Shown piece by piece: positions 38,311 through 47,933 of a stretch of DNA of 64,000 bases. Position 1 is the stretch's first letter; every line of letters begins with the position of its first letter. The stretch is from Campylobacter pinnipediorum subsp. caledonicus (GTDB taxonomy: Bacteria > Campylobacterota > Campylobacteria > Campylobacterales > Campylobacteraceae). The translations under genes were made by a program, and so were the position numbers. The notes below the pieces were generated by a model. That model worked only from the letters and a program-made list of their open reading frames with translations, did not search any database and was not told the DNA's origin. Location: positions 1,240,001 through 1,304,000 of the forward strand of contig NZ_CP017258.1 of assembly GCF_002022005.1 (NCBI RefSeq), read 5' to 3'.

Positions 38311-40134
38311 ATGAATGATTTTAAAAAATTAAATAAATTAGTAAATGAAAATAGAGCAAAATTAAACTCGCTTTATAAGGATCTAGACAATGATATTATA
38401 AAACAAGCAATTGAAATTTTAAATTTACAAGGCACAAAAAGTGAGAGAATAGCCATATTAAGAAGAATAGTTGATCTAAAAATAGACCCCCTTAAAAATG
38501 AATTTACAAAGCTTGGAAAAAGTGAAGAAGAGCAAAAAATAGCGATAGAAAAAATGTATGATTTTACACGAAAGATTCATGAAAAAATGCATTTTGAACT
38601 TTTGATAAAAATAAAAAAAGAAAAGATATTAAATGAGTTTTTTACTGAGGTTATAACTCTTATGCATAGAGTTGGAATAAAAATCAACAAATGGCAAGAG
38701 TTGTGGCAATCACACATAATAGATGGCATAAACAAAGATTTTGATAAAAAATTTAAAAATTTAAAACAAGCAAGTGAATTTTGCGAGAAAAACAAGCTTT
38801 TTCAAACTGATGACAATCAAAAAGCAGATAGAACATATGGAGCCATCATAAAAACCGGCGAAAAATATCAATTTTTTCCATACGCAACTGTATTTAAAGA
38901 TGAAGTATTAGATGTTGCAAACGAAATTGAGTTTGGTCTAATAAATTTAGAAAAACTTTGTAAAAATGAAAACGAAAAATCATATATAAATTATTTTAAA
39001 AGCATAAAAAATGCATTTTTAGAAAACGATAACGACAAGGTTATAAAAGCTTGGCAAGAAGCAGAAATTTGCTGGATGAATGTAAGAGATAAAATTCAAC
39101 CAGCACATCCACTTGAATATTATGAAGATGCTTATACTCACGCTGTAGCATTAGAATGGGATATAAGGCTTGTCGATGAAGATGGCATAGACGAAGAAAG
39201 TTTTAAATCAAATATACAAAAAAGTTTTGAGCATATAAGCAAAGAGATAAATTTGCAAGATGAAAACATAAAAAATCAAGTTATATCAAATATACAAAGA
39301 ACACAACTTTATGTTTCTGTGCCACTTGTTTATTATGGTGCCGAGCTAAATGGTCTATTTAGCGCTCAAGTTGTGCCAAATGATGAAAAAGTAAGTAAAA
39401 TGTGTGGCAAAAAGATATTTGCTTTTGTAAATTATATATACGAAAGTGCAAAAGCGAAACCGTTCATGAAACTTAGTTCTGAGATATTTGAAAAAGATTT
39501 TTTAAATTTTGGAAGAGAAATACTTTATACAAAACCTGAAATTTGGAAAAAAGTATATGAAATTTCAACAATAGGACACGAATTTGGACATATTTTATTT
39601 ATAGACAATGATACAGAACTGCTTATGAATAAAAACGGGGTATTTAAATTTATAGAAGAGTATAAGGCTACTACCGGCGGACTTGTAAATTTCTTTTTAA
39701 ATAAAGATGAAAAGTATAAAATGGCTGTATTTCACGAGCTAATTGCACGTGCGATAGGGCTTATAGCTTGGATGGAAGTAGATGAAGTAAGAGCTTATTA
39801 CTGCGAAGGGCTTATACACCTTAGCTTACTTTTTCAAAGCGGGGTTTTATCATTTAAGAACAAAAAACTTAGTATTGATTTTAGTGAATTGTCATATAAA
39901 AATTTTAAAGAAATTTGTCTAAACAACTATAAAAATCTAGCAAAACATTATGCCGACAAAAAAGAAGCGAGTGAATTTTTAAATATATTTTGCGAAGAGC
40001 ATAAAAATACATTTTTACCAAAAGATGTAAACACCAAAGAATTTGTTTTGTATTTTTATGAAAGATACAAAGATATAGGAAATGATGTGGATGAAAGTGG
40101 AGAATGGGAAAAGTGGCAAAATATAATAAAATAA
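38311..40134 (+). CDS. ciaB: Invasion antigen CiaB, with HExxH motif
   Basis: A 607-residue protein matching C. jejuni CiaB in length and overall character. CiaB is reported as a protein secreted during host-cell contact and needed for invasion. The sequence has no signal peptide. It contains STIGHEFGHILF near residue 423, an HExxH zinc-peptidase motif, and about 30 residues later EEYKATTGG, which could supply a third Glu ligand as in gluzincins such as dipeptidyl peptidase III. The N-terminal half is helical and charged. A metallopeptidase activity is an inference from motif only. Confidence 0.85.
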   Translation: MNDFKKLNKLVNENRAKLNSLYKDLDNDIIKQAIEILNLQGTKSERIAILRRIVDLKIDPLKNEFTKLGKSEEEQKIAIEKMYDFTRKIHEKMHFELLIKIKKEKILNEFFTEVITLMHRVGIKINKWQELWQSHIIDGINKDFDKKFKNLKQASEFCEKNKLFQTDDNQKADRTYGAIIKTGEKYQFFPYATVFKDEVLDVANEIEFGLINLEKLCKNENEKSYINYFKSIKNAFLENDNDKVIKAWQEAEICWMNVRDKIQPAHPLEYYEDAYTHAVALEWDIRLVDEDGIDEESFKSNIQKSFEHISKEINLQDENIKNQVISNIQRTQLYVSVPLVYYGAELNGLFSAQVVPNDEKVSKMCGKKIFAFVNYIYESAKAKPFMKLSSEIFEKDFLNFGREILYTKPEIWKKVYEISTIGHEFGHILFIDNDTELLMNKNGVFKFIEEYKATTGGLVNFFLNKDEKYKMAVFHELIARAIGLIAWMEVDEVRAYYCEGLIHLSLLFQSGVLSFKNKKLSIDFSELSYKNFKEICLNNYKNLAKHYADKKEASEFLNIFCEEHKNTFLPKDVNTKEFVLYFYERYKDIGNDVDESGEWEKWQNIIK

Positions 40135-40143
40135 TTTTTTTGT

Positions 40144-40149
40144 TATAAT
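40144..40149 (+). promoter_or_regulatory. -10 box for the first GGDEF-EAL gene
   Basis: Perfect TATAAT, 31 bp before the TTG start. AGGTGA lies 4 bases before that codon. Confidence 0.65.
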
Positions 40150-40179
40150 GCTCAAAAACTTAATATACTAGGTGAAACT

Positions 40180-42513
40180 TTGTTAAAACTAATAAACAAT
40201 ATTAAAAAAGATAATACTTCAACATTAATACAAATTATAACAATTTTTTGTGCCTATGCTATTAGTCTATTTCTTCATTATGATATTATTTCTCATGTAT
40301 TAAGTGTTGTATTGAACTTATACATGTCTATAATAATTTACAAAAACATATCAATAGCAAACAATAAAATAAAAAAGTACTGGTTATTTACTTTCGGATA
40401 TATTTTTGCATGGGGCATATGCGACACTTTATGGTTATTTTTATACTCCAACCAAAATAGTTTTATTATAAACTCAATATATCTAATCCCGACTTTAATT
40501 ATACTTTGTACAACAATATGTATTTATAAAACCTACCTTAAAGATACAAATTCAAGACAAATTGCTACAGATATACTATTTACCAGTTTTATATCAATTA
40601 GTCTTTTTATATTTATTATTTTTGATAATGAATTTGAAGACATAGAAACATACAAAGATCATATCCTAAACGGACTATTTTTAATAATAGATATTTTTAA
40701 TATAACAACAATAGCAATACTATACACTTGTATTGAAAATTTAAAAAAAGACTACTCATTATATCTATTAACGGTATCAATACTTATTTTTTCTGGAAAC
40801 GATATTTTAGATATATTTGGTGCTATAAAAAATGAAAATATATCATATATAGTATCTGAAATATTTTTTTCTATTTCTTTTTTAGCAGCAACACTATCTA
40901 GCTTTTTAATACAAAAAGAAAATGATAAAAATTTTATAGCATCATTCGAGCCAACAAGCTCAAAATTAATAAAAAAGTTATCTTTTCTCATGTTAGTCCC
41001 AATATTGTCTAGTTTCTATATACAACACTTAAATATGACGTATATAATTTTTTCTATGTTGATTGTGGTTTTTTATAGTGTATTAACTTATCAACTTTCA
41101 AGCATAAAATACAACAAAGAGATGATTGAAAAAGAAAAAAAAGCGATCATAAGGCTAAATATAACCAAACAAAATAGACTAAACGAACTAAACAACACTA
41201 ATATAAAGCTAAAAGAATTAGTAATGTATGATGCATTAACTAGAGTGTTTAATAGGCCATACTTTATAGCTCAATTGTCAGAATTAATTTCTACAAAATC
41301 ATATCATACTGTGATTAGTTTATATATAATAAATATTAAAAATATTAAAAATATTAATAACACCTATAGTTATCAAATAGGAGATCAAATTATAGTACAA
41401 ACCACAAATCGAATTAAAGAATTCATTTCCAAAAAATTATATTATATCATGGGAAGATTTGGAAGAGACGATATATTAATAGCGATAAAAGAAAAAAATA
41501 CAGATATTGATTATAATGATTTTGCTAACGGCCTATTAAGCCATATACAAAAACCTCTAATTATAGAAAACAATAAAATAAAAATATCGGCAAAAATAGG
41601 AATAAGCTCAACTGAGACAAGCCAAATAAAAGTCCAAGACTTGATATCTCAAGCAAATATGGCTCTTAATGTAGCAAAAAAATATACACCAATACCATTT
41701 TATATATATACTGAAGATTTAAATATTATAAAATGGGAAGATTATCACATAAAAAATCTTTTAGAAAATGCTGATTTTGATAAAGAATTTAGACTTATAT
41801 TTCAACCACAATTTAATATAAAAAATAAAAAGATAATTGGATTTGAAGCACTTCTTAGATGGAATTCTTCAAGCAAAGGCAATATACCACCTAGCAAATT
41901 TATCCCTATAGCAGAGCAAGATGCAACTATTATAAAAATAGGAAAATGGGTTGTAGTTAATTCAGTAAAATACATAAAATATATAAACGAAAAATACAAA
42001 ACAAATTTATCAATAGGCATTAATATCTCTTCAAAACAAATGGACGGAATTAACTTTGCTAATAATATAATAAATTTAATCAAAAAAAATAATATAGATC
42101 CAAAATGGATAAACATAGAAATATCAGAACTAGACTTTAGTGACAACTATGATATAGCTAAAGAGATATTACATATATTCAAACAAAACAATATAAATAT
42201 ATCTATGGATAATTTTGGCACTGGCTTTTCATCAATTAGCGCAATCAAACAATTTAACATAAACAAATTAAAAATAACAAAAAAACTTATCGATGAAGTA
42301 AGAACAGATGTAATAAGCAAAGACATAGTGAAAGCGATTGTATCATTAGCAAAAGTTATGAACATAAAGACCATAGCAGAAGGTGTTTCAAGCGAAGAAC
42401 AACTAGAAGTATTAAAAAATATAGGTTGTGATGAAATACAAGGATTTATATGGAGCGAACCATTAGAAAGTAAAGATTTTGAATGCTTTTTAAAAAATCA
42501 AATATCAGTTTAA
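40180..42513 (+). CDS. Membrane GGDEF-EAL protein 1, degenerate GGDEF
   Basis: A 777-residue protein with about eight membrane helices in the first ~310 residues, a short coiled coil, then GGDEF (about 345-505) and EAL (about 520-775) domains. The GGDEF loop reads GRFGRDDI, so cyclase activity is unlikely. The EAL domain keeps EALLRW, NISSKQ, AEGVSS and QGF, but the metal-binding pair DDFGTG is DNFGTG and the LKID motif is LKIT. Weak phosphodiesterase or c-di-GMP sensing is possible. Start is a TTG with AGGTGA. A similarly organised paralogue follows 625 bp downstream. Confidence 0.88.
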   Translation: MLKLINNIKKDNTSTLIQIITIFCAYAISLFLHYDIISHVLSVVLNLYMSIIIYKNISIANNKIKKYWLFTFGYIFAWGICDTLWLFLYSNQNSFIINSIYLIPTLIILCTTICIYKTYLKDTNSRQIATDILFTSFISISLFIFIIFDNEFEDIETYKDHILNGLFLIIDIFNITTIAILYTCIENLKKDYSLYLLTVSILIFSGNDILDIFGAIKNENISYIVSEIFFSISFLAATLSSFLIQKENDKNFIASFEPTSSKLIKKLSFLMLVPILSSFYIQHLNMTYIIFSMLIVVFYSVLTYQLSSIKYNKEMIEKEKKAIIRLNITKQNRLNELNNTNIKLKELVMYDALTRVFNRPYFIAQLSELISTKSYHTVISLYIINIKNIKNINNTYSYQIGDQIIVQTTNRIKEFISKKLYYIMGRFGRDDILIAIKEKNTDIDYNDFANGLLSHIQKPLIIENNKIKISAKIGISSTETSQIKVQDLISQANMALNVAKKYTPIPFYIYTEDLNIIKWEDYHIKNLLENADFDKEFRLIFQPQFNIKNKKIIGFEALLRWNSSSKGNIPPSKFIPIAEQDATIIKIGKWVVVNSVKYIKYINEKYKTNLSIGINISSKQMDGINFANNIINLIKKNNIDPKWINIEISELDFSDNYDIAKEILHIFKQNNINISMDNFGTGFSSISAIKQFNINKLKITKKLIDEVRTDVISKDIVKAIVSLAKVMNIKTIAEGVSSEEQLEVLKNIGCDEIQGFIWSEPLESKDFECFLKNQISV

Positions 42514-43044
42514 AAAATCATTATAACTTAAACTTTCAAAAACCAATATATTCTTGTCGGCTTTTTTAGCTATATATCTTACTATATCTGTATTTTCTAT
42601 ATTTTTTGGAATAATTATATGAATACTATCAGATATAAATACAATAAATATATTTTTACACTCATAAATCTCACTAATATTATCAATTAAAAATGTATTT
42701 TCATCTTTTTTTGTATCACTATAAAATGCAATATAATTATCTGACACATCAATATACATATTTTTAATATTGTTGTTTATTTTAAAACTCTTAAGTATTT
42801 TTTTTTGTTTATTTTTTAAAAAAAATGGATAGAAAAATAGCCAAAAAAATGATAGAATAAACCCCACAATTATTAAAATATTTTTTTCCAACATAAACCC
42901 TAAGATAAAAAAGGCTATCATGATTTCACTAAAAACACCAATCGTGTTAAAAATTTTTGTATTTCTAGCTTTTTTTGAAGATGTAACCATAAAAGTATAA
43001 AAGTCTAGCAAATCATTATCTTTTAATAAAATATTTTTTGTCAT
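42505..43044 (-). CDS. YcxB-like two-helix membrane protein
   Basis: A 179-residue protein with two adjacent membrane helices (about 40-90) and a C-terminal pleckstrin-like domain: NYIAFYSDTKKDENTFLID, SEIYECKNIFIVFISDSIHIIIPKN. This is the YcxB-type layout; such proteins have no known function. The ATG at 43044 is preferred, with GAGG six bases upstream. It lies on the opposite strand between the two GGDEF-EAL genes, converging with the first (9 bp overlap) and diverging from the second. Confidence 0.65.
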   Translation of the reverse strand: MTKNILLKDNDLLDFYTFMVTSSKKARNTKIFNTIGVFSEIMIAFFILGFMLEKNILIIVGFILSFFWLFFYPFFLKNKQKKILKSFKINNNIKNMYIDVSDNYIAFYSDTKKDENTFLIDNISEIYECKNIFIVFISDSIHIIIPKNIENTDIVRYIAKKADKNILVFESLSYNDFLN

Positions 43045-43103
43045 ATTTTGCCTCACCAATTTAAGATATCTGAAAAAGATTATATCTGAAAAATGTTTTA
43101 TGG

Positions 43104-43109
43104 TATAAT
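43104..43109 (+). promoter_or_regulatory. -10 box for the second GGDEF-EAL gene
   Basis: Perfect TATAAT 29 bp before the TTG start, with a TTAGGAG ribosome-binding site between them. It is divergent from the YcxB-like gene. Confidence 0.65.
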
Positions 43110-43137
43110 CTAAATCCAACAATAATTAGGAGAAAAA

Positions 43138-45468
43138 TTGAATTTTAGATTCAAAGAGCTTGGTAAATTATACATAACAATGTTTATTTTACTATCAATT
43201 TTTATATCTTTTGTCTGTTATTTATTTAATTTTACATTCTTGTCTTACATGATAGAATTAATAGCTATGGCAGTAATTTCAAAAAAAATATATGCTTCGA
43301 TATCTAAATTAGGAGAGCAAAGAGAACTTTGGATACTTTTAAGTCTATCTTCTATTCTTTGGATAGTTTGTGATTTAAATTGGTATATATATAAATTTAT
43401 ATTATTAAAAGATTATAATGAGTATAGTTTTTTACACATTGCGTATTTGATACCTACTTTTTTTATTTTAATTGGAACAGGCTCTTATTTTTATAAAAAG
43501 TTTAAACATGAAGCAGAAGATAAAATGCTAATATTAAACGATGCGCTTGGAATATTTTTAATGTTATCTGTATTTTTAATAAGCTTTTTTAAAGATTATA
43601 ATTTTATACTCATAACAAAAAATATAACTCAATTTTCAGCATTTTTTTCTATTATTTTTAGCTTTATGATTTTATTTTTTGTATTAAATGCGCTTTTTGC
43701 TAGCAATAAGATATCAATAAATCTAAGTATTTTTTATGTAATCATATCATGCGTCATACTCTCTCTGATAAATATAACATATTTTAAAGATATGGTTGAT
43801 TCAAATCATTTAGATAATAGATTCTTAAATATATTTTATATAATTCCATTTATGATAATAATGTTTGGGGCTTATGAGTTTCAAGGTGCAAATAGAGTTA
43901 TTAAACAAAAAAATATCAATTTTTCAATAATAGCAAAGTGGATGCCTATAATAAGTATTATACCTGTAATATTTCAAAAAAATATAGAAGCTGAAATGTC
44001 AATCTTTATCCTTTTAATAATTTTTGGACATATTCTACTTAGCTATTATGTAAAAAATACAATATATAGCAACAAACTTTTAAAGAAAGAACAAAATTTA
44101 ACAAATGAACTAGAAAAAAAAGTTGCAATGCACACAAATGAATTAATTATAGCAAACCTAAAGCTAAAAGAACTAATAGAAAAAGACTACTTAACAGGAT
44201 TACACACCAATGATTTTATAATACACAAAATTAGCGAATTGTTAGAAAAACAAACAAAAAATGAATGTATAGCTGTATATTATATAAATATAAAACGATT
44301 CAAACTAACTAACTCTTGTTATGGATACATTGTTGGTGATAAAATTTTGAAAATTGTTGGCAAAAGATTATTGATTTTGTGTGATGAAAACAAACTAGTT
44401 GGTCGATTAAATGCTGATGAGTTTGTAATAGTGGCTAAATTCGAAGATAAAAACAAAAAAAACTTATTAAATTTTGCAAATCAAATAATAGGATCTATAA
44501 AAGAAAATATTCAAATAGAATCTTACAATTTTGCATTAGACTGCATAGTTGGAATAGGTATATCTGATTATAATAGCAAAAAAGATGCAAAATCAATAAT
44601 AATAAATGCTGATAGAGCTATGAATTTTGCAAAAGAAGCGCCTTCTTTAAATCCTCTTATATATACAGAAGAAATAAGCAGGTTATTGCGACATGACTCT
44701 AAAATTGATATTTTATTAAACAACTCTCAAATTAACAAAGAATTTGAAATTTATCTCCAACCAGTATTGGATGCAAAAACAAATAAAATTGTTTCAGCTG
44801 AAGCACTACTGAGATGGAACAATCCAGAACTTGGATTTTTAGAAGCAAATAGCTTTATAGAAATAGCAAAAAAAACTGATATTGCTAATAAATTTTTTGA
44901 ATTTGTTATACAAAAAATATCATCAACCATAAAAGATTTTAAATTATTAAATATAAAACCGCCAATAATAAGTATAAACATATTTTCTAATAAAATATAT
45001 TTGTTAGAATTCATAGAAAAAATCCAAGAAAATTTAAAAAATTACGAAGTAAATCCAAAATATATCATGCTTGAATTAGATGAATCTATATGGATGAATT
45101 CAAAAGATATACTAGAAAATATATTTATAAGATTGCAACGTATTGGTGTAAATGTCTGTATAGATAATTTTGGAGCTGGATGTTCATCGCTATTGTACAC
45201 TAGGACATATAAGATTAGTCATATAAAGATAGCAAATAAATTGATATCAAATATACATATAAGCAAAGATGAGCAAGAAATAATCCAATCAATTATAGAA
45301 TTTGGAAAAATAATAGGCGCAAAAACAATTGCAAAAGGTTTAGAAAACAAGGAAACACTAGAATTAGTAAAAAAATTAAATTGCGATGAAGTGCAAGGAT
45401 ATATTGTTGCAAAACCTATGAGCATTGATAATTTTATAAATTTTTTAAGAAAAAATAATGAATCTTGA
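43138..45468 (+). CDS. Membrane GGDEF-EAL protein 2, degenerate in both domains
   Basis: A 776-residue paralogue of the protein encoded at 40.2 kb, with the same order: about eight membrane helices, a coiled coil, GGDEF and EAL. The GGDEF loop is RLNADEF, lacking the glycine pair. In the EAL domain EALLRW is kept, but DDFGTG is DNFGAG, LKID is IKIA, and the catalytic AEGxE is AKGLE. Both activities are therefore probably lost; a c-di-GMP-binding or protein-binding role is inferred. Start is TTG after TTAGGAG. It overlaps nadK by 11 bp. Confidence 0.88.
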   Translation: MNFRFKELGKLYITMFILLSIFISFVCYLFNFTFLSYMIELIAMAVISKKIYASISKLGEQRELWILLSLSSILWIVCDLNWYIYKFILLKDYNEYSFLHIAYLIPTFFILIGTGSYFYKKFKHEAEDKMLILNDALGIFLMLSVFLISFFKDYNFILITKNITQFSAFFSIIFSFMILFFVLNALFASNKISINLSIFYVIISCVILSLINITYFKDMVDSNHLDNRFLNIFYIIPFMIIMFGAYEFQGANRVIKQKNINFSIIAKWMPIISIIPVIFQKNIEAEMSIFILLIIFGHILLSYYVKNTIYSNKLLKKEQNLTNELEKKVAMHTNELIIANLKLKELIEKDYLTGLHTNDFIIHKISELLEKQTKNECIAVYYINIKRFKLTNSCYGYIVGDKILKIVGKRLLILCDENKLVGRLNADEFVIVAKFEDKNKKNLLNFANQIIGSIKENIQIESYNFALDCIVGIGISDYNSKKDAKSIIINADRAMNFAKEAPSLNPLIYTEEISRLLRHDSKIDILLNNSQINKEFEIYLQPVLDAKTNKIVSAEALLRWNNPELGFLEANSFIEIAKKTDIANKFFEFVIQKISSTIKDFKLLNIKPPIISINIFSNKIYLLEFIEKIQENLKNYEVNPKYIMLELDESIWMNSKDILENIFIRLQRIGVNVCIDNFGAGCSSLLYTRTYKISHIKIANKLISNIHISKDEQEIIQSIIEFGKIIGAKTIAKGLENKETLELVKKLNCDEVQGYIVAKPMSIDNFINFLRKNNES

Positions 45469-46318
45469 TTATAAGAACATAAAATTTGTTGGCTTGGTTG
45501 CAAAAAAAACCTCAAACTTTACTCAAAATTTCAATAAATTAAAAAATATATTAAGTAAATATGGTGTTGAAATTTTACCAGAGGAAAGTATAGCCAATAA
45601 GCTAAATCAAACCGGGTATACATTAGAGGCTATCGCAAAAAAAAGTGATTTTATAATATCTCTTGGTGGAGATGGAACTATTATTTCTACGTGCAGAAAA
45701 TGTTGTGATTTTTCACCATATGTTCTTGGTATACATGCTGGAAATTTAGGCTTTTTAACGGATATTACTATGGAGCAAACTGAGGATTTTTTTAGCGAGT
45801 TTTTTAATGGCAAATTTCAGATAGAAGAGCCTTTTATGCTTGATGTCATCCTAAAAAATAATCAAGAAGAAGAGATACATAAAATAGCATTTAATGATGC
45901 TGTTATAATGAGAGCAAAACCTGTATCAAATGCTTTGGTTGATGCTTATTTAAATGGAGAATATTTTAATTCTTATTTTGGAGATGGAGTTATAGCAACA
46001 ACTCCTGTTGGCTCAACAGCATACAATATGAGTTCCGGTGGTTCAATAATATATCCACTTAGTGATGTATTTGCAATAACGCCTATTTGTTCTCACTCTC
46101 TAACTCAAAGACCGGTTATATTACCAAAAGATTTTTATGTAGAATTTAAAGCTTATAAAGATGAAGTCTTGGTTATAGATGGGCAAGATACATTCAAAAT
46201 GAAAGATTATGATAGTATTAAAGTTAAATTGAGTCAAAAACGAGCAAGACTAATAAGACATATACAAAGGGATTATTTTCAAGTTTTAAAAGAAAAACTC
46301 AGATGGGGACAACAATGA
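45458..46318 (+). CDS. nadK: NAD kinase
   Basis: A 286-residue cytoplasmic enzyme that phosphorylates NAD to NADP. The GGDG nucleotide loop is ISLGGDGTIIST; the NE/D-type motif is AFNDAVIMRA; and the substrate loop is TTPVGSTAYNMSSGG with the following ITPICSHSL. The N-terminus lies inside the end of the second GGDEF-EAL gene, and the stop overlaps recN by 4 bp. The order nadK-recN-cbrR is conserved in Campylobacter. Confidence 0.96.
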   Translation: MNLDYKNIKFVGLVAKKTSNFTQNFNKLKNILSKYGVEILPEESIANKLNQTGYTLEAIAKKSDFIISLGGDGTIISTCRKCCDFSPYVLGIHAGNLGFLTDITMEQTEDFFSEFFNGKFQIEEPFMLDVILKNNQEEEIHKIAFNDAVIMRAKPVSNALVDAYLNGEYFNSYFGDGVIATTPVGSTAYNMSSGGSIIYPLSDVFAITPICSHSLTQRPVILPKDFYVEFKAYKDEVLVIDGQDTFKMKDYDSIKVKLSQKRARLIRHIQRDYFQVLKEKLRWGQQ

Positions 46319-47829
46319 TAGAAAGAATTTATATAAAAAATCATTTAAGCTTTAGTGAAGTAGAAGTTAAGTTTAAAAAAGGACTTAGTGTTTTTACAGG
46401 AGTTAGCGGATCTGGAAAATCAGTGTTTATGTCTGCTATAATGAGTGCTTTTGGTCTTAGTGATAGCGAGGCAAAAGTAATAGAAGCTGATGTTAACTAT
46501 CAGTTTGAAATGCAAGAATTTGGTATAGAAAATGAAGAGATAAATAGCTTCAAAATGACAAAAAACAACTCAACAAGATATTTTATAAACTCTCAAGCGA
46601 TATCTAAAAAAAATCTTGCAAACATAGCAAATGAACATATAAAATTTCTATCAGCAAAACAAATAAATGAATTTGAAAATGAAAGATTTTTAAATATCAT
46701 AGATACATTAGCAAACGACAAAGAACACAATGAAAATTTAAAACAATTAAGACAAATTAATTTAACTTATAAAAAAATAAAAAATGAGCTAGAAAAAATA
46801 CAAAATGATGAAAAACAGATAGAAGAGCTTAAAGAATTTGCAAGATTTGAAATAGAAAAAATAAAAAACATAAATCCCAAAGATGGCGAATTTGAAGAGC
46901 TAATGCAAATAAAAAAAATGTTAAGCAAAAAAGATAAAATAGAACAAGCTTGGAATAAAGCTGAAAATATTTTTGAGTTTGAACATAGTGTTATAGAAGC
47001 CTTAAACATAAGCGATATAGATAGCTCTTTTTTTGAAGAAGCAATGAATGCATTAAGAATAGCAAGAGACGAGCTAAATATAGATGAACTTGATGATATA
47101 AACGTGGAAGAAATATTAGATAGAATTGAAGACTTAAACTCTATAATCAAAAGATATGGAAGCGAAAAAGAAGCAATAGTAACATTAAGAAAGAAAGAAG
47201 AAGAATTACAAAGATACGAAAATATAAGCTTTGAAAAAAAGAATTTACAAGCACAATATAGCCAAATAAGTGAACAACAAGATGAAATTTGTGAAAAAAT
47301 AACAAATAAAAGAATATCTCTACTTTCAAATCTTCAAAACATCATAAACGAATATCTAAATAATTTATACATGCAAAACATAACACTAAAAATAGAACCT
47401 ACAAATATAAGCGAATTCGGAAAAGATCTTATTATACTAACCCTAAACCAAACAAGCTTATCAAAGCTAAGCTCAGGTGAAATAAATAGACTACGACTTG
47501 CATTAATAGCAAGCGAAAGCAAGATAACAAACAGCGGAAATGGTGTAATTATACTTGATGAAATAGATGCAAATTTAAGTGGAAAAGAGGCGATGAGCAT
47601 AGCAAATGTATTGGTTCAAATATCACAATTTTATCAAATTTTTGCCATATCACACCAGCCACAACTTAGTTCAAAAGCAAATTCTCATTTTTTAATAGAA
47701 AAAAAAGATAACTTATCAACCATAAAAGAACTAACAAATCAAGAAAGAATAAACGAACTTGCGAGAATGATAAGTGGCGAACATATCAGCAATGAAGCTA
47801 TACAATTTGCCAAAGAACTCTTGAAATAA
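46315..47829 (+). CDS. recN: DNA repair protein RecN
   Basis: A 504-residue SMC-like ATPase for double-strand-break repair. Walker A is FTGVSGSGKSVFMSAI, followed by a coiled coil (about 145-330), the ABC-type signature KLSSGEINRLRLALI, Walker B IILDEIDANLSGKEA, and the H-loop region FAISHQPQLSSKA. The ATG at 46315 overlaps the nadK stop (ATGA); an in-frame ATG at 46303 is less likely. It is somewhat shorter than E. coli RecN, typical for Campylobacterota, with a short coiled coil. Confidence 0.95.
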   Translation: MIERIYIKNHLSFSEVEVKFKKGLSVFTGVSGSGKSVFMSAIMSAFGLSDSEAKVIEADVNYQFEMQEFGIENEEINSFKMTKNNSTRYFINSQAISKKNLANIANEHIKFLSAKQINEFENERFLNIIDTLANDKEHNENLKQLRQINLTYKKIKNELEKIQNDEKQIEELKEFARFEIEKIKNINPKDGEFEELMQIKKMLSKKDKIEQAWNKAENIFEFEHSVIEALNISDIDSSFFEEAMNALRIARDELNIDELDDINVEEILDRIEDLNSIIKRYGSEKEAIVTLRKKEEELQRYENISFEKKNLQAQYSQISEQQDEICEKITNKRISLLSNLQNIINEYLNNLYMQNITLKIEPTNISEFGKDLIILTLNQTSLSKLSSGEINRLRLALIASESKITNSGNGVIILDEIDANLSGKEAMSIANVLVQISQFYQIFAISHQPQLSSKANSHFLIEKKDNLSTIKELTNQERINELARMISGEHISNEAIQFAKELLK

Positions 47830-47891
47830 TAAAATATAATTAATTTTTAATTTAAGATTTATCAAAAATTTTTTTGATAAAATGTTCATGA

Positions 47892-47897
47892 TATAAT
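47892..47897 (+). promoter_or_regulatory. -10 box for cbrR
   Basis: Perfect TATAAT 37 bp before the cbrR ATG, in the 104 bp gap after recN. The gene cluster cbrR-tatD-mltD-rlpA could start here. Confidence 0.6.
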
Positions 47898-47933
47898 TTA
47901 TATTGCATAAATAAAAAACAAGGCATAAAACTC

